From contig WBMW01003931.1 in the NCBI GenBank assembly GCA_013396635.1, forward strand, positions 239,651-303,650: DNA of 64,000 nt, read 5' to 3'. This document shows positions 12,703 through 25,404 of this stretch, piece after piece. The translations under genes and the position numbers were made by a program. Origin of the DNA: Penelope pileata (taxonomy: Eukaryota > Chordata > Aves > Galliformes > Cracidae). A model generated the notes under the pieces. The model did no database searches. It was not told where the DNA came from and saw only the letters and a list, made by a program, of their open reading frames with translations. Position 1 is the first letter of the stretch; each line of letters starts with the position of its first letter.

Positions 12703-15700
12703 CAACGCATGTACAAAAGTACTGTAGTAAAGAACTTCTAAATAATGTACATAGATGTGTAATTAATATAGGTTTAGAAAATGAGTTCTAGAAATATTGG
12801 GATGCAAAAACAAACTACCCATTGAGTAAGCACTTCTCTTCTAATATTCGGAGTGTCATATTGATTTCACCCCCTATATTGATGGCTCTTTTAGTGCATG
12901 ACATCTTCTTCAGTGTACCAGACTGGCAGCTATTTAGAGTACCTCACTGTTTCCCAAACAGGTCATTTCACTGACTCTAAAAAGCCATAAGTCTGGGAGA
13001 GGGCAGGATAGAAAAATTGTAACATACTTACTGATATACTGTGAAAATGTTTACAAATAAGGCAAACCGTTCCTGGGTATTTTCTCAGCAGTTCAACCTA
13101 AATTTAAACTGTGGCAAACAAGAATTTCCTGCGCACTCCTAACCTAGCAAGCATGTTTCATGCAGAGGTATAGCCTTTACGTGCAATATCTAGGGAAACA
13201 CCTCCCTTCTCCCCACCAAACCATAGGATTTAAATGAAGCGGTTTCCTGCACAAACAGCACAGGCCATTGAAAAATTAGTGTTGGCCTGTAGCGAGTAGA
13301 TCACAGCTACCCAGCTGGGAAGGAAACAGCTGAGTTCCAGCTGAAGCTGCAATGGTAGAAATTCACTTGCCAACAGCACCGGTGCTTAGTGGGTCCCAAA
13401 AAATCACAAAACAGGTGCCATCCTTGGGTAACAGGCTTCAACAGGGCTTCTCAGCAAAACACATGAATCCTGCCACCCGTGCTCAGGAGAGGGGGTCCCT
13501 TCATTAGCTCCTTGGCTGCCATAAACCACAGTAAATCCTGCACATCCTGACTTAATGATGTCAAAATGACCAGGGCAGCGACATTTTGCATAGCGTACAC
13601 TGCAAGGCCCACACTGGGAGTGGAGCTGACCTGCATGGTTTGTGGGTCACAGCCAGGCCTGTGTGTGCTAAGTGCCACCCGCTCAACATGGGTCACGCTG
13701 CTTTCAGCTCAGCCCCATCCACACCGTTTCTGTCAGTGAAGGAAAGGGAGCTGCTGCCTTAATTTGTTGGGTTTTTTACTTTTATTCCTGCCTACTCTGG
13801 AAAGAATGAGTACATTGAAGGGAGTCTGAAGCACTTTTCTACAGAAACATTTACATTAAAATGAGGGGAAAAAGCCCTCAGGAGAAACTCAGTGGGCAGG
13901 TGGAAATTTTGCACTGTGATATAGCTTTCACTTTAAGTGTGTACCTATTTTCTATTTTTTGCTGAAACAATTGCCCCTTGCTAATTTTCTCCGGGTGTGG
14001 CTAATCCAAGGGATTTTGCAGGTCCTCCATCTGTGCTTAATGCCGAGGCAGGAAGAGCAGGCTGTGGGAGAAAGGCTTTTGCACATCCAGGTAAGGCTGG
14101 ATGGAAAGTCTCGCTTCAGCTCTGAGCATCTTTTCTAAAGGCTTTCACAGAACAAGATGACATAAGTAATGGTTCAGAACATGGACTTCTGTTCCCTCCA
14201 CCTGGGATGGCTGATTTCATCAACTCGGTAAAGGTTATTTACACTGAGGTTTCGTGAGATACAACTCCTTTTGCTACAGACATCTTAAAGCTTGGTCTTC
14301 TGCCCCAGCACCAGAACCAGCCAAGTCCTGCTGACCCACCAGAACCCGTCTGTAATGCCACTCGTGACAGACACCCAGTGCTTTTAAGGCAGGGTCACTC
14401 CAAAGCTCTGCTGGAAGACAGAAGCCTTGCAGCAGAGAGCCCAGGGATAGTATGTGGGTAGCAAAGAGCCTGTGGGTGTCAGTCTGCAGTCCTAGCAAAA
14501 GGTGCATGAGCTGAAAGCAAACAATTCCTCTGAGGATAAACCTGTTTTTTGCTCTTGGAATTTACTGGGCCCCTCTATAATTCATTGCTGCAGTTTAGGA
14601 AAAGTTTGCGTTAATTAGAACAGCAGCTCAGGGCCCTAATGAAACCTTTTTTGTGTCCTTCAGCACAAAAAAAATAAGACTTTACGCCACTGGGGCATGC
14701 GCATGTGTAAGCTATATTTTTGTGAATAGGGTACTTAAAGCTTAAGGTGTGTGTGTTTGTCTCTTTATCTCTCCTCTTCTGTATTTTATTGTCTTTGGTA
14801 TTCATGTAGCACGGACTGTAAAGTTTATGAAATCTCATTTTTGTAACATAAGCTTAAAAAAAAATAGAAGCCTCCAAAGCTTTCAATGAGGAAGCTTCAC
14901 ATAAACTTTGTACTAGAATGTCCCTATCAAACACCTCTATTTTTCTACAACGATTGATTAAGCAGTTTAACAATGTATTTTGTGTCAACGATTTCAACTG
15001 AACTGGTAAAAAGACAATTAAGAATTGAATGCTGTTAATTAACAATGGATTTTCAAGCCGTATATGCTGAGTGGCGTTTTCATTATAACAACCTAACCTG
15101 AGAGCTTCACCTCCTGATCCTAAACAACATCCTTTGAAATATCAGTGCCCCATAGGAATATTGCTGGCAAACCACATTTAAGGAACATGAGTGACGTAAT
15201 ATTTTTGTTTAATTGGCTACATAATTCATCGAGATCCACTGTATCTCTATACACTCCACTAATACATGTTGATGTCTTTGTCTCAGTGTATCTTGTGGTT
15301 TGCAGGAGCAAAAGAATTTCCAGAGATAAATGTGAGTTTGCAGTCATCTACCACAGCACTCAATTCCTTCTTCTACAAGCTAAAATGCTTCAGAAATTCA
15401 CGCAGAATTCATGTGCGGTACTACAGAGTCAGCTCTGACTCCTTCTCACTCCTTTTCTTTGTTTTGGATTTTGTTCATTTATTGTTGCTGGGATGTTTTT
15501 TAATAATGCACTAATTGTTTCTTCCCTCACAAGTTTCCAAACCATATCTTTCAGGTGCTGATAATAGACATAGACATACTGGTTTTGATGGAGTGATGCA
15601 AATTTATACTGGGTGAGAATTTGATCTGCAGCAAGTGCTTCAAGTTCTAGCTTACAATTTAGCAATAAATACCATCTTACCAACACTGAAATGGATATCA

Positions 15701-17691
15701 AAAATTATTTCAAAATAAGCAACAGAAAAATGCAAACATTCTCTTAAAAGCAGTTATGATCTAGATCTTTGTCCTACACAGCTACTGCCATTGCCATGGA
15801 TGTGAGCCATCCCAACAAATTTACCTCTGGTGGTCAAAGTGAAATGTTTGCTTCTGTGAATGGCCTTGAGGCAAGCCTGTAGGTCTCTACATCTGCAGCA
15901 CATGCAGAGTAGAGTACACGTTCCTGAGCTAGCTGAGCTCTGGGCATCTTTTGCCTCCTTCCTTGGAGGCGTTATGCCAGAGAAGGGTCCCCAGGAGGCA
16001 GCTGCTGAATCAGGCAGAACAGTGTTCTTACAAAGGGGGAAATGTTTTATGGATGGTTTGGAGTTGCCTTCAGGATGGGCTCTGGATTTACGTGCCCAGT
16101 TCTATTGCACACAGTTGCCCATATTCCTCTGCTGGAGGTAAAGAAGAAGCTTGGGCCTTTTAAAAATGGAATAAATCTATCTTCTTCTTCCAACCACAGG
16201 GCACAAGTTCCTGTTTTGCTCAACTGTGTAGCATTATACAACTGAGGAAAGGGAAGACCTGGACTCAGTGCCCTCTTCAGACCAGCAAGGTTCGAGGCTG
16301 CACCCTAATTCTCCCAGAAAACAAACCCAGCCTTAACAGTAACAGCATGGTCCCAACACCTACGCCAAGGTCAGACAGATTCTTGAATTCTCTCACTAGA
16401 CCAAAGAAACTTTAAATCCTTCCCTTCATATATTTTTAACGGAAGAATGAAAAATTCTTCTTTCCCTAACAGCCTCTATCCTATTGACTAGGGCACTCCC
16501 AGGCTGTGTGGCAGACACAGGTGCAACCCCCTGGGCTAGAAAGGCACATGATTCACTTTTCTCACCTTGTGTAGCAGTCAGCTGCTCTCTGCAGAGGTGC
16601 ATCACCACAGCCTTTGCCTATGCTTCTGAATGCAAGTGGCTACCATGTCTCCCAGCGCCCCAAATCTTGCAAGGTCTGGGCATGATGTTCTCTGAACACC
16701 TCCCACCCAAGCAGCCTTCCTGAGAGGTGGAGGAAAGCCAAGTCATTTTATGTCATGCCAGCTTCACTGTGAGACGGGTACAGAGCTGCAAGGATGTTAT
16801 GCCTAGAAACCCTTCCTGGCAGAAGAAAGGGGTACTTGGGATGTCTGGCTTGTGGAGACTTGATTGGTGAATTTATGTCGCTTTCTCCACATACTTGACG
16901 TAGATGTGAACTAGAGGCTCAAAGCTGAAAATGTAACTTGTCTGTATGGCAATGGGAGAGTAGGACATTTCTTTAACAAACAGCAGAGATTCTCACTGTG
17001 AAACATCAACTTACTGCATTTTCTGTCTGTCAAAATACGTTCCTTTTCAGAATATCAGCCTCATTAACAACCACATTACCTCATTCCAACGCTACTTAAG
17101 CTATAAATCAGATCTAACAAAACAAGAACAAACATTGGCTTCTCTTACACACTTGTTCCTTCAGCTCATAAACATGTCATTTAGAAATGACTTGGAAAGC
17201 AGCATTCTGTTTTCCAATTCTTAGAGACAAGAAATGAAAGCTATTTATTACTTACAATAAATGATGCTCATTTATGCTTCTTGAGTTAATTTTAAACTTG
17301 TAGGATTTGGCTTTTTGGAGTGGAGGAGTGTTGTTGCACATTCTAGTGCACATTTCATTTTGCATATTCAGTTCAAGCTTACTTCCAACCATTTCCATTC
17401 TTTCAGCTTCTCTGGGTTTTCAGAAATGTTAATCTTGTGATAACTTCAGTGCAACAGAGCACTTATTTTACCACTTGCCATTCTTCTATTTATTCCTCAC
17501 ATATCAGTGCTATAATGCAGCTTCATGTAGACAACGCACAGACACCATACGCAAAGATAGCGTTCCGAAGAGACCTGCATATCTTGCTATTTCATCTCAA
17601 GTGTGAAATCTGTTTTCTATTTCAAGCAAGTTCACAAGTATAAACCATAGTTCTTCTTTCATCCTCTCTAACTTGTGTGTCATCGACATAG

Positions 17692-17697
17692 AATAAA
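17692..17697 (+). promoter_or_regulatory. KCNJ6: candidate KCNJ6 poly(A) signal
   Basis: An AATAAA hexamer is preceded by a TTGTGTGT stretch and followed, at about 40 bases, by a T-rich run near 17,735. The T-rich downstream sequence makes this a better-looking cleavage context than the hexamer at 12,697. It is still only a sequence candidate. Confidence 0.3.
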
Positions 17698-17767
17698 GAT
17701 TTAGGAGTCTCAAATAACACCAGTTCCTTTGAGTTTTTTTCTCAGAGTAAAATTGGAAGAGCCCTCA

Positions 17768-17880
17768 TCAACTTCTTTTTCTTTTTCTCTTTTTTTTCTC
17801 TTTCCCTTTTCTCTTTCCTTTCCCTGTTTCTCTTTTTTCTTTTTCTCTTCCTTTTTCTCTTTCTGTTTTTCCTTTTCTAT
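17768..17880. repeat. pyrimidine-rich (CTTTTT)n-like tract
   Basis: About 110 bases on the + strand are almost entirely T and C, arranged as imperfect CTTTTT/TCTCTTT units. This is a degenerate microsatellite. It explains the Lys/Glu-rich frame on the opposite strand, which should not be taken as a protein. Confidence 0.9.
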
Positions 17881-20800
17881 CAAAGAAGGCAGCCAGCAGC
17901 TCCAAATCTTACTTCTGCAGCTCTTGCATAGCCTTCTGGAAGCTATGGGCACCATCTTGCTACCGCTTCACACTGAAGTGTTTTCCCTCAAATGATTATA
18001 GGTAGTCACTTGCACTAACTTTTCTGGAAGGATTATACTGGAAGAACTGGTGGAGAACTGTTACCCCACCACACTTTCCCCCACATGATTTTGCAGCCCG
18101 TTGGACTGGAGTCCTCTGGATTTCTTCCAGCTCAGAAATATAGGGCGGCACAGGAGCACGAATCCTCACAGCCTCCCACCCTGGCTGTTTCCCCACCATA
18201 GGGACAAGAAGGACCTAAATCCCTCCCTGAAATATCTGTATTGGAGGACGTGCAATGTGGTGCTTGAGGCAGCACACAAGAAGGGTGGCAATGCAATATA
18301 CAGTGTTGGATCCGCTTTGTTGGATCCACTTTAATCCATATCAGAAACAATCTTCTGCTGAGCTGAGGAAATGGAGCTGGAGCATTGCACCCTTAGCAGA
18401 GCTACTCAAATGCCACAGAAATCTTTCTAAGAACATAACTATTCAAATTAAACTAAACTAAAAAAAGAAAATAACATTTTCTCAAAAAGATTATGATACC
18501 TTACTAAAAAATCTCTTATCTGACAGTAAGTGTAACATTGGAGTTGGGGAACCCAAACTGCTACACTTTGAAGTCATAGTAATGCATCCAGTTCAGGCCA
18601 TGATAGAAATTATTTCATTTTCTCAGCAATATTTTTGTTTATGTGGATGGGATGCTACAGCTAATCTCCTAAACTTCCACGTGATTTTTCAGAAATGCTG
18701 AACATTTACCAGTTCTTACCAAAGTCATTACCAAAATCAGTAGAAATGAAGGGGCATTTCTGAGGGGGGAAAAAATAAAAATAAAAAATAAAAAAAAAGT
18801 CCCTGGAAAGGGAAAGGAAGGAATACAGATAGTATGAAGTCTACAGAAAAAAAACCAACAAAAGTCTTGGCCAGAAATCACATGGGCAGAAATCACATGT
18901 TGAAAGCTAAGCGATGCTACTGGCCATTTTTTACTTCTTATAAACACTTATCATTTTCTTGACATCCAGACTATTATTATTAATATACATAGCAAAACAA
19001 AGCATAACCAAGACTATTGCTGTAAAAACTTGGCTAGTTTTTTATCTACCCAAATCATCAAAATGAAATCTGTATAATGAGAAAAGGCAAGAGAGAGAAT
19101 TCATCACTTAAATCACATTTTACATTTTTTTTCCTGACAAATGCATTAAAGCTATACTAACAAAAGACAATATTCCTTCTAAACTTATTGAATTCCAAAG
19201 AAATGGAGAAAATGTTCAATGCACAAAAAATGCTTGTTTAGGATCTTTGGCTATAATCCAGATGACAGAGAAAAATCCGGCTGTGTGCTAGTAGTCCCTA
19301 TGGTATTGATTGCAGAAAAGCTTTTAGCCCTTGGTGACACTAAATCAGAATGAACATGATGAAAAATCCCAGTAAGATCATGTAATATGATAACGATTAC
19401 ATGTAAAAGAAGTTAACCTTCCTCTTAGCTTCATTTGCCAGAGAAGAAATGGAAGAACAGAAAAGGAAAACTGCATAGAAATTTTCCTGAAAAATGGCAG
19501 AGAGAAATGTGGCTTAATTTCATATTTTTAAGTAAGAATTTCCTTTTTCTTTTTTAATGACTGTTTATTCTCTCTTTGTGTCAACACTCTGATTTAATTA
19601 AAAAAAGAAAAAACCTGCATGGTCATAAAAATACAACCTTTCAAAAATAATTCTACTTTTGTAAAGAAATAATTTATTTTGTTGTTTCGTTATTAATTAT
19701 TGTGTAATCTGTAGATTAGTACTGACCATTAGAACTAGATCAATACAGTGAACTGCTTCATAGGAAAAAAATCATGAATCTTAAAGATGATTTCTTGATA
19801 AATCAGAAGGGAATATTCTTTTCGCAGTTTTTTCCTTTTGCATTTCCAAAATAACACAATGAAGCATTCAGCGACTGGAACAAAATGTTTTGTTTGGCTG
19901 GAGATTTTCTTGAAATAATAGGTTGAAAAAGCCATTTTTATCATCTTTGCCGATAATGAGCAAATTCAAACCATCACATTAATGTCAGTTGACCTAACGT
20001 AAGAATGAACAGGCAAGAGATTTTTTTAAAAAATAAAACTGTGCTGTAGATGAGATATCTATCAGTGCAGTAATCTGCCATCAACCTTACCCTTGCAACA
20101 TGAGCCAGTTATTGCCATGACTCCTGTTACAGCTAAAATTAAACTATTCCCAATATGGCATTCTGAACATTTTCATAGTAATTGACTTGTGAAGGGTTTG
20201 TACCAAAATGTCATGGACCCACTTGGGAATTGGTAACTGTAGACTCAACTTCCTGCTGTAACTGATTCCAACAAAGTTTTTTTAATCTCAAAACATCTTA
20301 AATGTGGAATTGCAAAAGCTCCATCCAGATCTCCTTCCCCCTCTGACAGTATCTACCCATCAGGTTACAAATTGTCTGTTCAATCTGTTACGATCTCTGA
20401 AAAGCTATAAAAAAGAAGTATATATATATGTGGAGGGAGGGAGGTGAGCTGAAAAATTCTAAGCGTATTTACCACAAAATTCATACTGAAACACAAAGAC
20501 TCTCTAGTAACTGGCTGAAACTGGAGCCATGTCTGTAGAATTGGAAAGGAAATACTTCATCCTGGTCCACAAATGGATAGCTGTCCAAGAAATGAAGGAT
20601 TAAGACATCATCCCAGCTGACTGCTTGTGAGAAGTGGGTGAATGGGAGAAGGTTACATGAGCACGAAGGTGGAAATACCCATGTATTCCAGCAACCACCC
20701 CTCTGACCCACATCCAAAACACTGGGAAGAACCAGTAGCTCTCTTCCTGCATTGTGGCTGACCCATAATGGAAGAATTTTCTCTCTGCTGCTATCGCTCC

Positions 20801-23800
20801 TCTCTGTTCCAACTCATTCTTCAGCTTTTCCTCAAGGAAAACCGACATTTTTGATATCAAAGCTTTTGAATGTGCATTTCAAAAAAATTTTTAAATAATT
20901 TTTTTAAAAGAGCTTGCTCCTTCTCTAAATGAGTATCCGAATATCTAGCGCATATAATTTGGGTTTTGTTGGGTTTTGGTTGGTTGGTTTGGGTGTTGCT
21001 GTGTTTTTCTTTGGAGGGAGTGGGTGGTTGCTCTTTTTTACCATCTCAGCCTGAGAACCGTGTTCTTGATATTGCTCTTGATAACCAACATCAGAGGAAA
21101 AGCCTGCTTTTTCGTAAGGCCCAAGCACCTGACTGATGGCAAAAGGTGGGACCCTAGGGCGCCTTAGAAATAATTAAAATTTTGTTATCAAGATTTTTTT
21201 CTCAGTAAGTCAACAAACTGGCAGCAAATAGTCAGTACTCTTCTTGGAAGCCCTGGACTGAGCCCTCAAAACAGGGAACATTTTCCTCTGGGCTTGCTGG
21301 CCCTTCAGTCATCAGCACTGCAGGCAGGCAGCTGGCTGACGAGTCCTCCAGTTGCTTCCTCTTAACATTTCCCATACCGTACAGCATAGAACAAACCTCA
21401 TGTGACTACTCTAAGGACAAAACCAAGCATTTTCAATCTGATGTGCTTAAAAATCTCAATGGTATGAATCAACGATGTCCACCTGACCCATAAAACCACC
21501 TAAAATCACTTTTCTGTACTTTAGTATGGTCATTTCACAAAACTCAGCTAAGAAAGTTAATTTTTAGTATCGATATGGTAATTGAACTGTAATCAGAACC
21601 ATTAAATGACAGTATTTTAACAGCCTGTGCAGTTTCCTGTATAGTAACACAGCATTTTAATGTCATTAGTGACTAGAGCCAGAGCCTGAGAGACAATTGC
21701 TAAGATTCCTTCTCCTATTTGATCCAGCAAATGGAAAAACAGAAATTAAAGCACCATTATCCGATAAATGTGACTGAAGATTTTGACCTTACTTTAGAAA
21801 TTGCTTTCTCAGTATCTACAGATTTCGAATTTTTCAAAGCTTCAAATCTGCCATATATTTTCCACTAGAGTAAGAAATACTAATGTAATCAGAACTTCAT
21901 TTTTATGGTGTTAGTGGAAATTGTATTCTGTTAAAGGTGAAACCTTCCGCACACCTCTTCATTTCGAGACTTCTGTAACCTTCAAAAGCTTTCTGCTGCT
22001 AAGCAGAACAAACAGGTAAAGAGCTTTTTTCCAAACCACTGCAAGGCACGGTCATATCTTTTTATTGAAATATCAGATAATTTTTGTCTGCATTTCTGCA
22101 TGTTTCTCAGAAGTTAAATGATAACAGAGTTGGGTTAGTAAATAAGAAATTTGTATCTACCCTAAGATACTTACATAGAAGTTTATAAATAAAATACTAA
22201 CATTACACGTGTGCATGCACAAATAATCTTGGTAAGTAGGGAGAAATCAAAAAAAAAAAAAAATTCTGTAGAAATTCCAATTACCTACTTGCTCTCATAG
22301 TCGTGTCAACTTCATTATTCTGTCAATAAGAGAAGGTTCAAGGTAGGTAAGACAAAGTAATAGTTCAGCTCATCACCTACCTTTAAGGTCTTTTGCATTT
22401 CCCTAGAAACAACTTCAATACACCTGTGAATGGGTAATGATGAAAGTGTATTTACTAAGGAAGCACAAGAAAATAGAAAAGTATGTATTTAGGCAACTAA
22501 CTCGATTTTTAAATAAAATATACATGAAACTGTTGTTCTAGGACAGTTATTTACCTATCTAAAAAAAGAATATTAATAAATAAATTCTTTACTCTGAAAC
22601 AATAAATGACTTTGGATACTGTCTTGATTTTGTTTGCTCACGTTTAATCCACTGAAAGATCAGTGCACATTATCAGCACGGACTGCTACTGGCCAGAGCT
22701 TAGAGTAAAGGCCTAGAGCCCTTAGGTCATAGCCTGGAGTTCGGGCTCCATTTTTCCATCTTTGATTTTCTAGAGTATTTCCTGTGCAATTTCAGGACCC
22801 AGGGGGAAAAATCATGTATTTTGAACATAACGTTTCACAATTTTGCGGTATTAATTGAACTTGGCATGGGTACGACTGGAGCTGGGTTTTCTTCCTATTC
22901 CTATCACAGATGAAGAAGTAACTTTATGAGCTTGCATTCACCTGTAGGTGGTGTACCTACAAGGCTCTGCATTTTGAGAAATGATGGATGTGCAGCAGGT
23001 GTAGGCATGTTGGTATCTTGTTTCAGCCTCAAACCTGGAAGCGGGCCGTAGCCGGATGCTTTGGTTGACTCACATTCTACTCACCTCAGCAAAAGGCAAA
23101 CTACGTTCCTTGGCAGCATGTTGCGTTTAACTCTTGGTTTATTTGGCAATTGTTTTATCAGAACATTTGTAAAATGCTGAGCAAATGTGTCCTATTTGCA
23201 TGCAATGTCTCTCTCACCTGGCCTGCAGAACTGCAGCATGTACAACTCAGGCACAGAAGGCACAGCCCATTGGACCCTGAGGACCTCTTTGCACAGGTAG
23301 CTAATGCAACACCTGCAGGCATACGTCAAACACTGCTTCTATGGCACTAAGGAATATGCACAAATGCTGGTCTGAAAACCACGGATACTCAGTCACAGAA
23401 ATGGTATGTCAGGAATCTATGCAAAAAAAAATTATGATGTTTTTGTGCTGTGTTCAGGTCACATCTCTTCTATAAAAGCAGTTCGTTGTTGGAGTTCTAC
23501 CATTGCAAATAAACACTGGAAATTTGCTGATAGAAAAGAAGGAAGGGAGAAAAAAATATCACTCTTCCACTAACACTTAAGACTGTAGTAACCTTCCAGC
23601 AGACAAAAAGTTCTTTTCAAGTATCCAGCATTAAAAACGCCAGCATTTAAAACGTTAGAGTTGCAAGACTATATTAACAAACTTAATATTTAAAATGGTA
23701 AGATAATTTTCAACAGTTCTTAAGCTCCTAAATTTCTAAGTTATTTATGAAAGTTCAGCTTCCAATCACTTTCCTAATAAGAGCTCCACTATTGCTGCTA

Positions 23801-25390
23801 GAATACTTGAAATTAAACAACATTCTGTTAGATAATAGGACAATGGGATGAAGATATTTTCTACAGCTTGTATTTCTGTGAAATTCTGTTTTGATTTATG
23901 TGGGAAAAACAGCTAATAAACTGCAAAGAAGGAATTTTAAATAATGAGTTCGATGGGTAAGTAACTGGGTCTCTAAGACATTTCGAAACTTCAACAATTT
24001 CAGCATCGTGCGGCACTTTCCACATTATATGCGAATATATTTTCCTTCATGCTTTCTCTAAATATTACAACATTAGACAATCATGTAACATATTATAATC
24101 CAGTTTCAAATCAATGGATATTTATTTAAACGTGCTTTATATTTATTTTAATTTTTCCAGAATCCCGTTTCCCCAGTGACAACCCAGTTTTCTTTTCTGA
24201 CCCATGTCCCTTGTTTCATCAGTTTTCTTCCTGCACCAAATTCTGGCCACCCATTGCACTACATCAAGGCACATCTGTTTCTTATTGTTCAAGTTCTTCA
24301 GAATTTGCTTCCTCTGCAAAGTCTGTAAGTGTTAACTCTAGCTCAACCTTACTTGATTTTTATTTGGAGAATAAATTGAGATAAATTTAAGCCATTTAAA
24401 TTCTGACTAAGTGCCAAAAATTGATTCAATGCAATCTAAATAATCTTCAAATTATATCACTGGATAATTTAGGTTAACTTTCTCAGTCATAAAGCTAGAG
24501 GCAACAGAAAAATATGAAGAGAAAATAGAACAACGCAGCAGTGCTGTTAAGTCAGGTAAGGCCTTGATATCAGTGAACATAGGAAATATTCAGCACTAAG
24601 GCTTCTGTAACCACTGCCAAAAAAAAAAAAAAAAACCCACAAGCTACAAGGAGGAAAATTAAAGCTATACATAAAACTCATAAAACTATTGTGTTGCTAT
24701 TTATGGAGAGTTATTTTCCAGCACAAAGGAGAAACACAAGGAAGACTTTTTCAATAATTTACCATTAGATTCATAATACAGAAATCTGCATTTAAATATA
24801 AATCTAGTTTAAATTTATGGGCCATAAGTCTCTGTTCTCGTGAAGCTGACGATAGGGACAGACGTGAGGACAGGAACAGAGATGTAGATCACAGAGATTT
24901 ACATATAGATGGCTGCTGAATTTTTGTTAAAAGATGGGACAGGACAGCAACAGTGACAGGTAGAGAAGGGGCCCAAGGGCAGAGGCATGGTTAATTCCCA
25001 CAGAACATTCTGGAGGGACTTCAAGTGTAACTTTGTAGAAATGCTGAAGAAGTAGCTTCCGCAGGAGCTGTGTGTGGGCATGAGACCTCACAGAATAAAG
25101 CCGGTGGAAGGGAGAAGCCGTAACAGTGGAGGTTTGGTGTTTCAAAGGCCCAATGGGAAACGGCAAAGGGCAGATGGTGCACCATGCAGATTTCCTTGCC
25201 AAGCTGTCTCCCCAGTTCCCGCGATGGTGCGTCTGCCCAAGGGAGAGGGTGGGACAGGAAAAGGGCAGCAAGGGCAAGATGAGAAAGGAAAAGATGCCAG
25301 CGACTGCAAACAGCACATTCAGCACCTCTAGAGATGAACAGAAGGAAGATGGGCAAGAACACTCATGCTGTGATGTCAAAAAAAAAAAAA

Positions 25391-25404
25391 NNNNNNNNNN
25401 NNNN
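25391..25404. other. assembly gap (14 N)
   Basis: Fourteen undetermined bases are flanked on both sides by adenine runs. The gap sits inside a homopolymer and its true length is unknown. Frames crossing it are unreliable. Confidence 0.99.

Larger units (their letters stand above)
12154..17700 (+). other. KCNJ6: KCNJ6 3' UTR, distal end unresolved
   Basis: The 3' untranslated region must begin at 12,154, immediately after the TAG stop. Its end is not determinable from sequence alone. Canonical AATAAA hexamers on the + strand occur at 12,697, 15,664, 16,170, 17,256 and 17,692, with more farther on (for example 20,032 and 23,508). From memory, the human KCNJ6 mRNA has an exceptionally long 3' UTR of well over 10 kb, so use of a distal site here would be no surprise. 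The end coordinate given is only the fifth hexamer and is a placeholder. No transposable element is recognisable in this stretch. Confidence 0.45.

Noticed and set aside
17710..17955. Lys/Glu-rich - strand frame
   Set aside because: It is the complement of a TC-rich microsatellite.
24927..25379. 150-codon - strand frame with hydrophobic N-terminal part
   Set aside because: No family recognised, ends next to an assembly gap in a homopolymer, and length compatible with chance.
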